This document shows, piece by piece, positions 26,690-37,605 of a stretch of DNA of 64,000 nucleotides. Numbering within the stretch: position 1 is the stretch's first letter; every line of letters begins with the position of its first letter. Source of the stretch: Whitmania pigra (Eukaryota; Annelida; Clitellata; Hirudinida; Haemopidae). The stretch covers positions 62,001 through 126,000 of the forward strand of contig JAJTWR010000061.1 in NCBI GenBank assembly GCA_021613335.1, written 5' to 3'. A model generated the notes under the pieces. The model made no database searches and was not told the origin of the DNA. It saw only the letters and a list, made by a program, of their open reading frames with translations. A program made the translations under genes and the position numbers.

Positions 26690-27373
26690 ATGCCCGAGGT
26701 GCTCATTAACGGTCCTGAAGGTCGGCTGGAAGGCCGCTACAGCCATTCGAAACGATCCAACGCGCCGATTGCGTTGATTCTTCATCCTCATCCCCAGCAT
26801 GGGGGCACGATGAATAACAAGGTGACCTACACCTTGTATCAGGCTTTCGCCTCCAAGGGTTTTTCGACCTTGCGCTTCAATTTCCGCGGCGTTGGCCGCA
26901 GTCAGGGCAGTTTTGACCGGGGCGAGGGCGAATTGTCCGATGCGGCCTCGGCGCTGGATTGGCTGCAGACCTATAATCCGAACGCCTCTTCTTGCTGGAT
27001 CGCCGGTTTTTCCTTCGGCGCCTGGATCGCCATGCAGCTCTTGATGCGGCGGCCAGAAATCATCAGCTTCATTTCAGTGGCGCCGCCGGCGAATATGTTT
27101 GATTTCACCTTTCTGGCTCCGTGTCCGGTGTCGGGTCAGATGCTTCTTGGCGACCGGGATGAGCTGGTAAGCGAGGTGTCTGTCGGCAAGCTGGTTCATA
27201 AACTCAGCCATCAGCGCGGCATTTCCATCGATTTCCGGGTGATTCCCGGCGCCAATCACTTCTTCCACAACCGGATCGGCGAATTGGCGGCGGCGGTCGA
27301 CGATTATCTGGCCAAGGCGCCGTCGCTAAGCGGTCAGCCATCTCCAGCCGGCGGCCGCGCAGCCTCGCGCTGA
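26690..27373 (+). CDS. Alpha/beta hydrolase, COG2945 type
   Basis: The 227-residue protein has the oxyanion segment HPHPQHGGTMNNKV, the nucleophile elbow GFSFGAW with Ser, and a late NHFFH carrying the catalytic His. These are features of the CheY-unrelated COG2945 hydrolases found beside many alphaproteobacterial genes. No substrate is known. It is divergent from cysE and shares the 213-bp regulatory gap with it. Confidence 0.85.
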   Translation: MPEVLINGPEGRLEGRYSHSKRSNAPIALILHPHPQHGGTMNNKVTYTLYQAFASKGFSTLRFNFRGVGRSQGSFDRGEGELSDAASALDWLQTYNPNASSCWIAGFSFGAWIAMQLLMRRPEIISFISVAPPANMFDFTFLAPCPVSGQMLLGDRDELVSEVSVGKLVHKLSHQRGISIDFRVIPGANHFFHNRIGELAAAVDDYLAKAPSLSGQPSPAGGRAASR

Positions 27374-27432
27374 TCTTGTTTTGTCGTGTAAGCCAAAGCC
27401 AACAACCCGGTCCGTCCAAAAGGAACTTCAAC

Positions 27433-28731
27433 ATGTCTGGTGACTCGCACAAGGCTGAGCTCGAACCCTATTTCGTGCGTGACGTGGTCGACGAAACCCG
27501 CCGCTTGATCGTTCACGAGCCGGATTATCTGCCGCGGATCAACCATTTTCTCTTTCGAGGCCAGTGCGGTTTTGTCAGCGGCCAGCGTCTGCTTGCCGTT
27601 GGCGGCACGGGCGACGCGCTGGTGTTTTTAGCCCAACAATTGCGCGATCGCGGCGCCGAATTGCACTATGTCGAGCCCAATACCGCCCGCCGCACCCAAA
27701 CCTTGGGACGGTTGATCGCGCGCGATCTAATGTCCCGAGTGACGATTCATGCCGCCGATCCAGCAACTCTAACGCAAGAACAGATCGGCAGTTTCGACTA
27801 TATCAGCGTCAGCGAGGGCCTATCAGACATCGATGATCCAACTCCAACGCTGAGCGCATTATCCGGTTTGTTGAACCGTACCGGCGGCATGTGCATGACG
27901 TTGCCGGGCAAATATGGCCGCATCGGGTTGGATATGCTGCGCGCGTGCCTGGCCCGCTTGGCCGAAGCCAACGATGACAGACGCAAGCAGGAGCATTTTG
28001 CCACGATATTGGTGTCGAGCCTGTCGGGGATACACCCGTTCATGGCTGGCCGGCCACCGCTGGAGGTCGCGCAGTACTGGCAGAGGAATGTCGCGGCTTT
28101 GGTGCACGATACGCTGGATAGCCGGCAGCGCAGCTGGTCGGTCGACGATATTTTCGACCTCCTCGATCGCCTGGAACTGCACCTGAGCGACTTCAGCTTC
28201 ACGGATTTGTCCGATCCGCTGTTCACCGCTTATTATCGGCCGCATTTTTTTATCCATGACGCCGAATTGCTTGCCAGCATGAGCAAGCTGCCGATCCGTG
28301 CTCTGTATGCCATCGCCGAGCAATTGCACGGCCGTATGGCCAGACATACATTCTACGCTTCACGGATGCCGGAAAGCGCCGCCAGCATCTTGCGGCTGGA
28401 CAATGTACCCTTCTTGTGGCCGCAAACCGGCTGGCGGGTAGAGGAGGGCCAGATCGTCATGCGCAATGCCGCGGGGGCGGAATTTATCGGCGCAACATCG
28501 CTCGTCGGTCGCGCCCTGTTCGCGGCGATCGACGGTCAGCGCACGGTTGGCGAGATCTGCCAGGAGGCCCGCGATACCTTGCCCTGGCGCGCCTTGAGCG
28601 ATGAGGATCTAGGCTCGGAACTGCTACAGCTTTACGCCAATTTCGGCGTCTGGGGCGGCATGATGATCCGGCATGAGAGCATTCCGGCCTTCGCCAGTTA
28701 CGATGCCTTCTATTACGATCCAGGCAGTTGA
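27433..28731 (+). CDS. SAM-methyltransferase-like protein, probable methyltransferase regulatory-domain family
   Basis: The start ATG 27433 has AAAAGGA in front; the open frame extends 19 codons further upstream without support. Residues about 35-170 read as a Rossmann methyltransferase, although motif I (LLAVGGTGDALVFLA) is altered. The conserved tail GGMCMTLPGKYGRIGLDML matches proteins that carry the predicted methyltransferase regulatory domain, which the C-terminal half probably is. Target unknown. Confidence 0.6.
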   Translation: MSGDSHKAELEPYFVRDVVDETRRLIVHEPDYLPRINHFLFRGQCGFVSGQRLLAVGGTGDALVFLAQQLRDRGAELHYVEPNTARRTQTLGRLIARDLMSRVTIHAADPATLTQEQIGSFDYISVSEGLSDIDDPTPTLSALSGLLNRTGGMCMTLPGKYGRIGLDMLRACLARLAEANDDRRKQEHFATILVSSLSGIHPFMAGRPPLEVAQYWQRNVAALVHDTLDSRQRSWSVDDIFDLLDRLELHLSDFSFTDLSDPLFTAYYRPHFFIHDAELLASMSKLPIRALYAIAEQLHGRMARHTFYASRMPESAASILRLDNVPFLWPQTGWRVEEGQIVMRNAAGAEFIGATSLVGRALFAAIDGQRTVGEICQEARDTLPWRALSDEDLGSELLQLYANFGVWGGMMIRHESIPAFASYDAFYYDPGS

Positions 28732-28798
28732 TTCTATCCTGATCCCTGGCGCCTTTTGCGCCGAACCGCCCCCTTTGCAACCGCCGGGAGCCGCGCGA

Positions 28799-29653
28799 AT
28801 GACCCCCGACATTTTAACCAGCTGGATCGGTCGCTGCGAAGAAAGGCTGGATATCGCCAGCCCCGCGCCGCTTGCCGCGCTGGCGGCGACGCTCGACCAT
28901 GACGACCCGCCCTGGCCGGCGGGGGCAGTGCCGCCGCTTGGCCATTGGCTGTATTTTCTGCCCAAGGCGCTTCAGCGCGAACTCGCCGGCGACGGTCATC
29001 CCCATCGCGGCGGGTTTCTGCCGCCAGTCGCCCTGCCCCGGCGCATGTGGGCTGGAAGCGATATCGCGTTCCACGCGCCGATCCGGTTGGGCGAGGCCAT
29101 CCGCCGCCGTTCCGTTATCGAAGCCGTCGAGCGCAAGAACGGTCGCTCGGGCGAAATGGTCTTCGTCAAGGTGGCGCATGAGATTGTCACCGATGCCGGA
29201 CCGGCGATCCGTGAAGGGCATGACATCGTCTATCGCCCAGCCCCCAATCCAGGCGCCCCCGACCCAAGCGAAACGCCTGCCTTGGCGCCAGCGCCGGCGG
29301 CGACCGGTTTGTGGCAACGCGCCGTGACCCTCGATCCGGTTGCGCTGTTCCGCTATTCCGCCTTGACCTTCAACGGCCATCGCATCCATTACGATCGCAC
29401 CTATTGTCAGCAGGTCGAAGGCTATCCGGGCCTGGTGGTTCACGGCCCTTTGACCGCTACCTTGCTGATGGATTTGTTTTTACGCCAACGCACCGGTCGC
29501 CAAGTAACCGGTTTTCGCTTTCGCGCCCGCCATCCGCTGTTCGATATCCACCCGCTGACCTTGCACGGCGCCCCAACGGCGACGGGAGCGACGCTTTGGG
29601 CTGCCGACCATACCGGTCGACTGGCCATGACAGCTGAACTGACCGCCCGTTGA
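28799..29653 (+). CDS. MaoC-type hydratase, mesaconyl-C4-CoA (3-methylfumaryl-CoA) hydratase / HTD2-like
   Basis: The protein of about 284 residues has two hot-dog domains. The N-terminal one includes PPLGHWLYFLP and LPRRMWAGSDIAFHAP. The C-terminal one includes ALTFNGHRIHYDRTYC, the MaoC catalytic Asn/His and Asp/His context, and PGLVVHGPLTATLL. In the 3-hydroxypropionate bi-cycle this family hydrates mesaconyl-C4-CoA. In proteobacteria without that cycle the role is uncertain (branched-chain or itaconate-type acyl-CoA). Start ATG 28799 is chosen by homology; the frame is open further upstream and overlaps the previous gene. Confidence 0.78.
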   Translation: MTPDILTSWIGRCEERLDIASPAPLAALAATLDHDDPPWPAGAVPPLGHWLYFLPKALQRELAGDGHPHRGGFLPPVALPRRMWAGSDIAFHAPIRLGEAIRRRSVIEAVERKNGRSGEMVFVKVAHEIVTDAGPAIREGHDIVYRPAPNPGAPDPSETPALAPAPAATGLWQRAVTLDPVALFRYSALTFNGHRIHYDRTYCQQVEGYPGLVVHGPLTATLLMDLFLRQRTGRQVTGFRFRARHPLFDIHPLTLHGAPTATGATLWAADHTGRLAMTAELTAR

Positions 29654-29677
29654 ACGGGAAAGCCGGTCTGTTTTCCC

Positions 29678-30760
29678 TTATCCTTGCGGTTGCGCTACCC
29701 GCCCGCCGCTTTGCGCCGTCAGAACGCCGGTGGTGCCAGGAAAACTCAACGGCAGGCCGCGCTGGGAGCGAACCGCCAACACGCCAAAAACAAGCGCCTC
29801 CAGCCCGTCGCCATCCCACCCGACCGTTTCCACCGGCGCAACCGGAGCGCTCAAGGCTTCGGCGAGCGCGGCCATGATAGCGCCGTTATGCCGCCCCCCC
29901 CCGGACACCAGCCAGCGATCTGGCGGCTGGGGAAAATGCTTGCCGACGGCGGCAACGCTCGCCGCGGTAAAGCCAACCAGGGTTGCAGCCCCGTCAGCCA
30001 GCGTCAACCCGGCGGTCAAGGTTTCGGCATGGCGGCGCAAATCGTTGCGATCGAGGGATTTGGGCGGCGGTCGACGGAAATAATCATGATCTAAAAATGC
30101 CGCCACCCGCGCCGGATCAGCGCGCCCGCTTCGGGCTGCGACGCCGTCGCGATCGCACGCCACGCCGGTATGGTGCAGCATCCAATCGTCGATCAGGGCG
30201 TTGCCAGGGCCGGTATCGCAGGCGATCAGCCGATCGTCGGCGCCAATCCAGGTGACATTGCCAACCCCGCCTAAATTGAGTACGGCCAGCGGCCTTTCCA
30301 GCTCAGCCGCCAGCACCCGGTGGACCACCGGCGCCAACGGCGCGCCCTCGCCGCCAGCGGCGATATCGGCGCTGCGAAAATCGTACGCCACCGGCCGTCC
30401 GGTCAAATTCGCCAGCAACGGGCCATCGCCGATCTGCCAGCTGCGCCCAGCGCGCGGTTCGTGATGGATGGTGTGGCCATGAAAACCGATCAGGTCGATA
30501 TCGTCGATCGTCAGACCGGCGCGCGTGAGCAAGGCGGCGACGGCCTGGGCGTGAGCCTCGGTCATACGCCGCTCGACCGGCGCTACCCGTTCGATGGCGG
30601 CGCCGCCAAGCAGAGCGCGCAAGGCCAGGCGCAGATCCTGGTCGTAAGCGACGGTGAGCGACGGTCCAACCCAGCCGACCTGCTCGCCATCGGTATCGAC
30701 CAAAGCGGCGTCGATTCCGTCCTGCGAGGTTCCGCTCATCAAACCGACAACGCGCAACAT
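29678..30760 (-). CDS. anmK: Anhydro-N-acetylmuramic acid kinase
   Basis: AnmK opens and phosphorylates 1,6-anhydro-MurNAc from peptidoglycan recycling. The 360-residue protein starts LRVVGLMSGTSQDGIDAAL, has the GFHGHTIHHEP motif, the ASKHA-type LNLGGVGNVTWIG and CDTGPGNALID motifs, and SGGGRHNGAIM near the end. ATG 30760 follows GGAG; the frame upstream is open but not family-like. It is convergent with the hydratase gene. Confidence 0.95.
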   Translation of the reverse strand: MLRVVGLMSGTSQDGIDAALVDTDGEQVGWVGPSLTVAYDQDLRLALRALLGGAAIERVAPVERRMTEAHAQAVAALLTRAGLTIDDIDLIGFHGHTIHHEPRAGRSWQIGDGPLLANLTGRPVAYDFRSADIAAGGEGAPLAPVVHRVLAAELERPLAVLNLGGVGNVTWIGADDRLIACDTGPGNALIDDWMLHHTGVACDRDGVAARSGRADPARVAAFLDHDYFRRPPPKSLDRNDLRRHAETLTAGLTLADGAATLVGFTAASVAAVGKHFPQPPDRWLVSGGGRHNGAIMAALAEALSAPVAPVETVGWDGDGLEALVFGVLAVRSQRGLPLSFPGTTGVLTAQSGGRVAQPQG

Positions 30761-30788
30761 GATGAATCTTCTCCAGTTCAGTTCGGGA

Positions 30789-33700
30789 TCACTTTGACGG
30801 ATTTGGCGCGACATCGTTGAACAGATTGCGCAGGAACCCTGGCGCCAATACTGAAAGCGGATTGACGCTGACATCGGGTTTATCCAATGGACCGGTCACG
30901 CGGTAGTTCCAGGCGAAAATACCGCCGCCGCTGCCGCCGGTCAAAATATCGCCTAGCAGCGGGATACCCGCCAACAGCTGGTTGATGGCATAAACCGGCA
31001 CCACCGTGCCGGAGAGGTCGGCAATCCTATCGGGCTGGCGGATGCGTCCGCGAACATTGATCCCCAAAGCCAGCCCCGCCGCGCGTCCCTCGACGATCTC
31101 CAACCCGCGATCATCCTGGGTGAAACCGGCCTTCAAGGAATGAAACGCCACGCCCTCGCCGGTCAACATTTCCGGAATCCGGCGATCGAGGCAAAGGCCA
31201 GCAATTGCGCCAGCACCGGCATGCCAACGATGCGATAATCCGTCATGGCGATCTCGCCGGTCAATCGATCGCCTTCAAGCCGATCGACGTAGCGCCCTGA
31301 CAGGGTTGCGCGTCCGCCGACGACATAATCGCTCAGGTTCATGGCGGCGAGCGCGACCCCGGCATTGTCGCTGCGCGCTTCCAGCGTGCGTCCGTTGGCG
31401 GAAGGCGAGATGGCGACTGTCAGATCGGCGCCTTTGCCCCCCATGGTCACCCGGCCACCAAGATCGAGCGCCACAGGGCGTAAACCGTCATGGCGAAGCT
31501 CTAGCCGCACTTGTTCCATCAGCCGCCCTTCGCCCAGCACAGCCTGGCGGAACTGGCCGCGCAGCGAAAAAGGCGGACGGCGCGAGCGCGTTTCGAGCGC
31601 TTTATCGTTTTTACGCCAATCGGCCAGGAATGCGCTGGCATCGATCGCTGTTCCATGCAGATCGGCATCCCAGCCGCCTTGGGGGCGAAAGCTCACCTCG
31701 CCGGCAAGATCGGTTGGCGCGATATGAAAAGCATCGATCTTGATCTGACTGAGCGCGCCATCGTTAAACCGGCCGGCGATGGCGGCTTTCAACGGCGACC
31801 GCCCTGGCGCGGGCGCCGCGATCTCCAGATGTAAGGAATCGAGCGTGTACGCCTCGCCGCGTTTCAAGGTGAGCTGAAACCGCCCGTGGCCGGCAATGCC
31901 TGGCGGTTTGATCCAGCCGAGCTGCTCGATGCTGACGGTGCTTTGTTCGAGCGTCGCCCGCCCGGTTATTTCCGCATGGCTGGCATATTCGGTGTAGGCG
32001 GCCTCAACGGCCATCGGCCCGGTCAGATAGGGTTCGAAAGACAGATCGATCCGGCGGCGATCCTCATCGCTGACCGTGGCCGCCATTTCGATTCGGCGGC
32101 GAAATTTTGCCTGGTTCTCGAACGATTCGACCCAGATCAATTTCGCCGGAATGTTGGCCACCCGCCCGCTTCCGGTCATTTCCAACCCTTTGGCGGTCAA
32201 GGCAAAGACGAGATTCGCATCGCTTAGATCGTAATCGCGCACGATCTTGGGCAGCTTTCCTTCCGTTACCTTGGCGCTCGCGCTAATCTTGACATCGTTC
32301 AAGCGCAGTTTTTGTTCCAACGGGAAGGCAAAATGCACCTTTGCCGTCACTTTGCCGCCAACCGAACGGGGGACGATTTTCAACTGTTTCATGTAGCCCA
32401 AAGGCGGCTGGTCGAGAATGGCGAGCGTATCGCTGACCAAGCCGCTGACATCGAGATCGATGCCAATCGATTGCATCTCCTGGTCGAGGCCGGTAATGAC
32501 CAGGTCGCCTTGACGAACTTTTACCCCCCCCGCCTCGGCCGAGGCAATTTTGGTCTCCATGCGCGTATTGTCGAACTGCACGCGCCCGTTGATTTTTTCC
32601 GCTGGCGGCAATTTTCCGAAATAGGTTGCGCGGACATCGACGAAATCGATGAAACCGCCGATCTTGCGGGCAGCGAACGGCGCCTCGACGCTTTCGCGAA
32701 CGAGATCGAAAGCCATCCGCGCCTCGGTAACCCGGCCAAGGCTCAAATTGGCAACGATCCATTGCCGTGGATTGGGCGCCAACTCTTGCGGCCACAAATT
32801 CGCCAGGCGATCTACCGATAGATTGGCCAGGCGCAATTCGCCTTGAAGCTTGGCGGCCGCCGCCACCTGCTGCATTTTGGCGCTTGCCGAAACGGTTTCG
32901 CCAGCTTCCAGCCGCACATTCAAGCTGGACAGATCGATCTGTCCGCCATCTTGCCGCGACCAGGAAAATTCTCCCTCCAGATCGGCCACCCCCAGCTTCC
33001 CGCCCGCTAGCCGGGGGTCGACCAGCTTTCCGTCGCGCGCCGACAGTTGAAACGACAGCCCGTTCGATCCCAAGAGCCAGATCGATGACGGCATTCCCTT
33101 TGGCTGCGACCGGTAAATCCACAACCGCCAGCGCCGCACGATGCTCTGGAAGCAGGTTAGCCAGGCTGGCGGGATGCAGATCGCGCACCTCGAAACGCGC
33201 CTCGATGCGACCGCCAACCGGCAGACCGGCCGTTGGCGGCGCGATTCGCCAGACGAGATCGCTTTCGATGCGGCTCGCCCGTCCAGCCAGGTCCAGATCG
33301 AGCGTTACCGCCAATTCCAGCCCAGCGCGCGCGCGCTGAACAACCAGATCGATCCGTTCGGCGCGCCACAGCTGGCCGGTCATTCGGTCATCCAGCCTGA
33401 TCGTCGCGCGATGCAACGCCACCTTCTGCAGAAAGGCCAATGGACCGCGCTTGGCGTTTACCCCCTCTGCCAGCAGGGTTTGCCAATCGGTCGTGACGGC
33501 CGCATCATCGGTCTGCCCGATGCGCAGCGAGCCATCGGCCTCCCGGCGAAGATCGATGACCAGCCCTTGCACGAGGAGGGCGGACGGCGCCAGTTTGCCG
33601 CGTAACAACGCGCCAACGCCAAGCCGGATGCGCGCCATCGGCAGATACACGAGCGCCGCGCCGTTGGCGGCGCTGAGATTGAAATCGAATATTTTCAGGG

Positions 33701-33965
33701 CCAGATCCTGATCCTCGCGATCCCAAACCAGCTGGACATCCGCCAACCGTACGCTTTTGCCCGTGGCGGCATCGCTCATGCCTTGTTCCAGCCAGGGCAG
33801 AAACCATGCAACCGATAGCGGTCCCTGCGTCAACCGCCACACTCCTCCCCCGATAGCCAGCGCGAACAAAACCGACGCGAGCGTCAGCGCGCGCAGCAAA
33901 ATCCCGCCCGGTCCCCGCCTGGTCATAGCGCGGCCTGGCGCACGATCCGCCTGCGCTTTAAGCAT
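30789..33965 (-). CDS. AsmA/YhdP-like envelope protein (DUF3971 / AsmA2 type), broken by two frameshifts
   Basis: The protein starts at about 33965 with basic residues and one transmembrane helix (ILLRALTLASVLFALAIGGGVW). A long beta-rich region follows in three successive frames: 33965 to about 33068, about 33068 to 31170, and 31170 to 30789. The end shows the AsmA2 pattern LTGEGVAFHSLKAGF, DLSGTVVPVYAINQLLAGIPLLGDILTGG. Joined, it is about 1050 residues, the usual size. YhdP-family proteins bridge inner and outer membranes and help phospholipid transport. The 29-nt gap to anmK suggests co-transcription. Confidence 0.75.
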
Positions 33966-34028
33966 CGACGCCGCCCCATTTCGTCTTTTAAACTCGTTGG
34001 CGCGATAATTTCCTGGATTGACAAGACC

Positions 34029-37000
34029 GTGACACCTTTCCTCGCCGGTTTGAGAGCTCTGCCTCTTTGCGCTGACCCCGACCGGGTGCAGGTCGGGCTG
34101 GAACGTTGGCTGGAACAGGCCGGTCAGGCCGGTTCCGACATGTTGAGCTTTGTCCGCCAACTAGCCGGCGATCCGTCCGGACAGCGCTTGATGGCGGCGA
34201 TCTTCGGCAATTCTCCCTTTTTGACCGAATGCTGGCTGGCCGATGCCAGCTTCACTCGAAAACTGCTAACCGATGGCCCCAATACGACTTTTTTTCAAAT
34301 CGTCGCCGGCATCGGCGACGATTTGGCTCTGTTGGACGATACGAACAATGCCATGCGCACCCTCCGGCGGGCAAAACGGGAAGCGGCCCTGACCATCGCC
34401 CTTGCCGACATAACGGGATTATGGTCGCTCGCGCAAGTCACCCACGCTCTCTCCGATCTGGCCGAGGCGGCGATCGATGTCGCCACGGGCCATCATCTGC
34501 TGCAAGCTTTGCGCCGCAACGGCATGACGATCGATGCCGCGGGCTTGCCGGCGGCGCGGCGCGGGTTGATCGTGTTGGCCATGGGCAAGCTTGGCGCGCG
34601 CGAATTGAATTACTCCAGCGATATCGATCTGATCCTGTTGTACGATGAGGATCGTATCGTCGATCTTGTCAAGATGGCGGCGGAAAAACGCGGATTGCAA
34701 GATTTTTATGTCCGCATCGCCCGGGGGATGGTGGCGATGTTGGAAGAACGAACCCGCGATGGCTATGTTTTTCGCACCGATCTGCGGTTACGTCCCGACC
34801 CGTCCTCAACGCCTCTGGCTCTATCGGTCCTGGCGGCGGAAACTTACTACGAATCGGTCGGACAGAACTGGGAGCGCGCCGCCATGATCAAGGCGCGACC
34901 GGTTGGCGGCGACCGTGATGCCGGAGATATTTTCCTGCGCCATTTGCGTCCCTTCATCTGGCGCAGGCACCTCGATTTCGCCGCCATCCAGGATATTCAC
35001 TCGATCAAACGGCAAATCAACAGCCATCGCGGCAGCAATACCGTGGCAATCCGCGGCCACGATCTGAAACTGGGGCGCGGCGGCATTCGCGAAATCGAAT
35101 TTTTTGCCAAACCCAACAACTCATTTGGGGCGGGCGCGATCCAAGCCTGCGCGTCTCGGCAACCTGCCAGGCGCTCAGCGCGCTGACCGCCGCCGGGCGG
35201 GTTTGGCCAGAGGCGACGGTCGCCTTGCAGGAAAATTACCGGGCTCTGCGCACGCTCGAACATCGCTTGCAAATGATCGAGGATCAGCAAACCCAGATCC
35301 TGCCCGAGGATGATTCCGGTCTGACGCGGCTGGCCTTGTTCGCCGGCTATGCTGACCGGGCCGGTTTCGAGAGCAATTTGCTGCGCATCTTGAACGAAGT
35401 CGAAAGCCATTACGCCCGGCTGTTTGAAGAATCCCCCGCTCTGTCCAGCCAAGGCAATCTGGTTTTCACCGGCGCCGAGGACGATCCCGACACGGTGCGC
35501 ACCCTGCACGGCATGGGGTTCAAGGATGGCGCCTCGGTTTCGGCGATCGTGCGCGGCTGGCATCACGGTCGCATTCGCGCCACCCGCAGCGTTCGATCCC
35601 GCGAGATTTTGACCGAATTGATGCCCGGCCTGCTCGCCGCCATGGCGCGGGTTGCCGACCCCGATCTTGCCTTTACCCGCTTCGACCGTTTTTTGGCGGG
35701 CTTGCCTGGCGGGGTGCAATTTTTCTCGTTATTGCACGCTCGCCCGGAATTGCTGGATTTTGTCGCCGAGATCATGGGGTCGGCAGCCGGTCTAGCCGAT
35801 TATCTTGCCCGTCATCCGATTCTCCTGGATGGGGTGATCGGCAATCCGGTGCGCGCGGCCGATCGAGCCTCCCTGCCGCCGGTTGCAACTCTGATCGAGG
35901 ATTTGACGCAAGCCCTGACCCAGGCGAACGATTTCCAGGATGTGCTGGATATCGTGCGCCGATGGGCCGGCGACTGGAGATTTCAAATGAGCGTCGCCAT
36001 GCTGCGCGGCGATTTACCCGTAGCCCTGGCAACCCGGCAGCTCAGCAACAGCGCCGATGCCGTATTGCATTGCCTGCTGCCCCATGTGCAAGCGGTCTTC
36101 GCCCAGACCCACGGTCGGGTGGCGGACGATTCCTTTGCCATCGTCGCATTGGGCAAGCTTGGCGGGCATGAACTCACCTTATCCTCGGATCTCGATTTGT
36201 TCTTCGTTTATGACGCGCCCGAAGGCTGCGACGGATCGAACGGCCAAAAGCCGCTCTCCGTCTCGCTCTATTACCAGCGCTTGGCGCAAAGGCTGGTCTC
36301 GGCTTTGACCGCGTTGACGGCCGAAGGCGAATTGTTCGAGATCGATCTGCGCTTGCGTCCGGACGGCAATAACGGGCCGATCGCCCAACAGATCGCCGGT
36401 GTCGAGCGATATTATCGCCAGAACGCCTGGACTTGGGAATTGATGGCCCTGACCCGCGCCCGGGTGGTTGCGGCAAGCAACCAGGATTTTGCCGAGCGCG
36501 TCTCACAGCTTATGCAAAAAGCGGTTGTTGCGCCGCGCGATGCGGTAAAGCTGCTGATCGATGTCGCCGATATGCGCGCGCGCATCGCCCGCGACAAGCC
36601 GGGAAGAGGTGAATTCGACATCAAATACCGGCGCGGCGGCTTGGTCGATATCGAATTCATCGTCCAATATTTGATCTTGCGCCACGCCGCCGAACGACCG
36701 GATATCCTATCCGGCGTCACGAGCGAGGCTTTGCGGCGCCTGGCTTGCGCCGGCTGTCTGCGCGCGGATCAAAGCAGCCGTTTATCGCGCGCCCTGGCCT
36801 TGTGGCAGAACATCCAGGCGACGCTGCGCATCGCCGTCGCCGGTAACGTCGATCCAGACCGTTTTCCAGCCGGCGCCTGCAATGCGCTGGCGCGCGCGAC
36901 CGGGGCGTTGACTTTTCCGCTCTGCGCACCGATATGGCAGAGGCGGCGACGGCGGTATCGGCCCTGTTCGAGGATCTGATCGACCGACCTGCCGCCCTTG

Positions 37001-37035
37001 CCCTGGCGCAAGGCAACCAGGGAAGCTTGACATGA
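34029..37035 (+). CDS. glnE: Bifunctional glutamine synthetase adenylyltransferase / deadenylase, two frameshifts
   Basis: GlnE controls glutamine synthetase by adding or removing AMP. Two nucleotidyltransferase domains are visible: LGARELNYSSDIDLILLYD in the first half and LGGHELTLSSDLDLFFVYD in the second, each followed by an RLRP segment. The frame is lost at about 35107, just after GIREIEFFA, and again near 36905, each time as if one base were missing. The final frame ends at 37035, overlapping the bcp start as ATGA. Restored length is about 1002 codons, normal for alphaproteobacteria. Such precise continuity suggests read error rather than decay. Confidence 0.85.
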
Positions 37036-37496
37036 CCCTTGTCGTTGGGAGCGCCGCTCCGGATTTCACTCTACCGACCGATGGCGGCGGCAGCGTTACC
37101 TTGTCGGATTTACGCGGCAAGCCGGCGATCGTTTATTTTTACCCCAAGGACGATACTTCCGGTTGCACCAAGCAAGCCTGCGCCTTTCGCGATGCGTTGG
37201 CGGATTTTTCCGCTATCGGCGCGGCGGTGATCGGCATTTCCAGGGATAGCGTCGCCGCTCACGACAAGTTCAAGGACAAATATGGCTTGAACTTCGTCCT
37301 GGCCTCCGATGAAAGCGGGCAGGTGTGTCAAGCATGGGGAACCTGGGTTGAAAAGAGCATGTATGGCCGCAAGTATATGGGAATCGACCGAGCGACTTTT
37401 TTGATCGGCGCCGATGGCCTGATCCGCGCCGTGTGGCGCAAGGTCAATGTCACGGGCCATGTCGACGCCGTCCTTGAGGCGGCAAAATCCGCTTGA
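37032..37496 (+). CDS. bcp: Thioredoxin-dependent thiol peroxidase, Bcp/PrxQ type
   Basis: The 154-residue peroxiredoxin has the peroxidatic cysteine C45 and resolving cysteine C50 in DTSGCTKQACAFRD, and the FYPKDDTSG lead-in. It reduces hydroperoxides with thioredoxin. The start overlaps glnE by ATGA. The glnE-bcp pairing is common in Rhodospirillales relatives. Confidence 0.94.
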   Translation: MTLVVGSAAPDFTLPTDGGGSVTLSDLRGKPAIVYFYPKDDTSGCTKQACAFRDALADFSAIGAAVIGISRDSVAAHDKFKDKYGLNFVLASDESGQVCQAWGTWVEKSMYGRKYMGIDRATFLIGADGLIRAVWRKVNVTGHVDAVLEAAKSA

Positions 37497-37605
37497 TCGG
37501 GAATCTCCTTGCGAGTCGCGCGCAATCGTCGCAACGGGCGAAATTTTCGGATAAGCTCCACCGTGGCGTTGCAATCGCTTTGCCGTAGATTGAGGAGCCG
37601 GAAAA

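Noticed and set aside
24101..36980. Programmed ribosomal frameshifting or stop recoding to explain the many split genes
   Set aside because: The break sites share no slippery sequence or structure, differ in direction and lie in unrelated genes; sequence error or decay is simpler.
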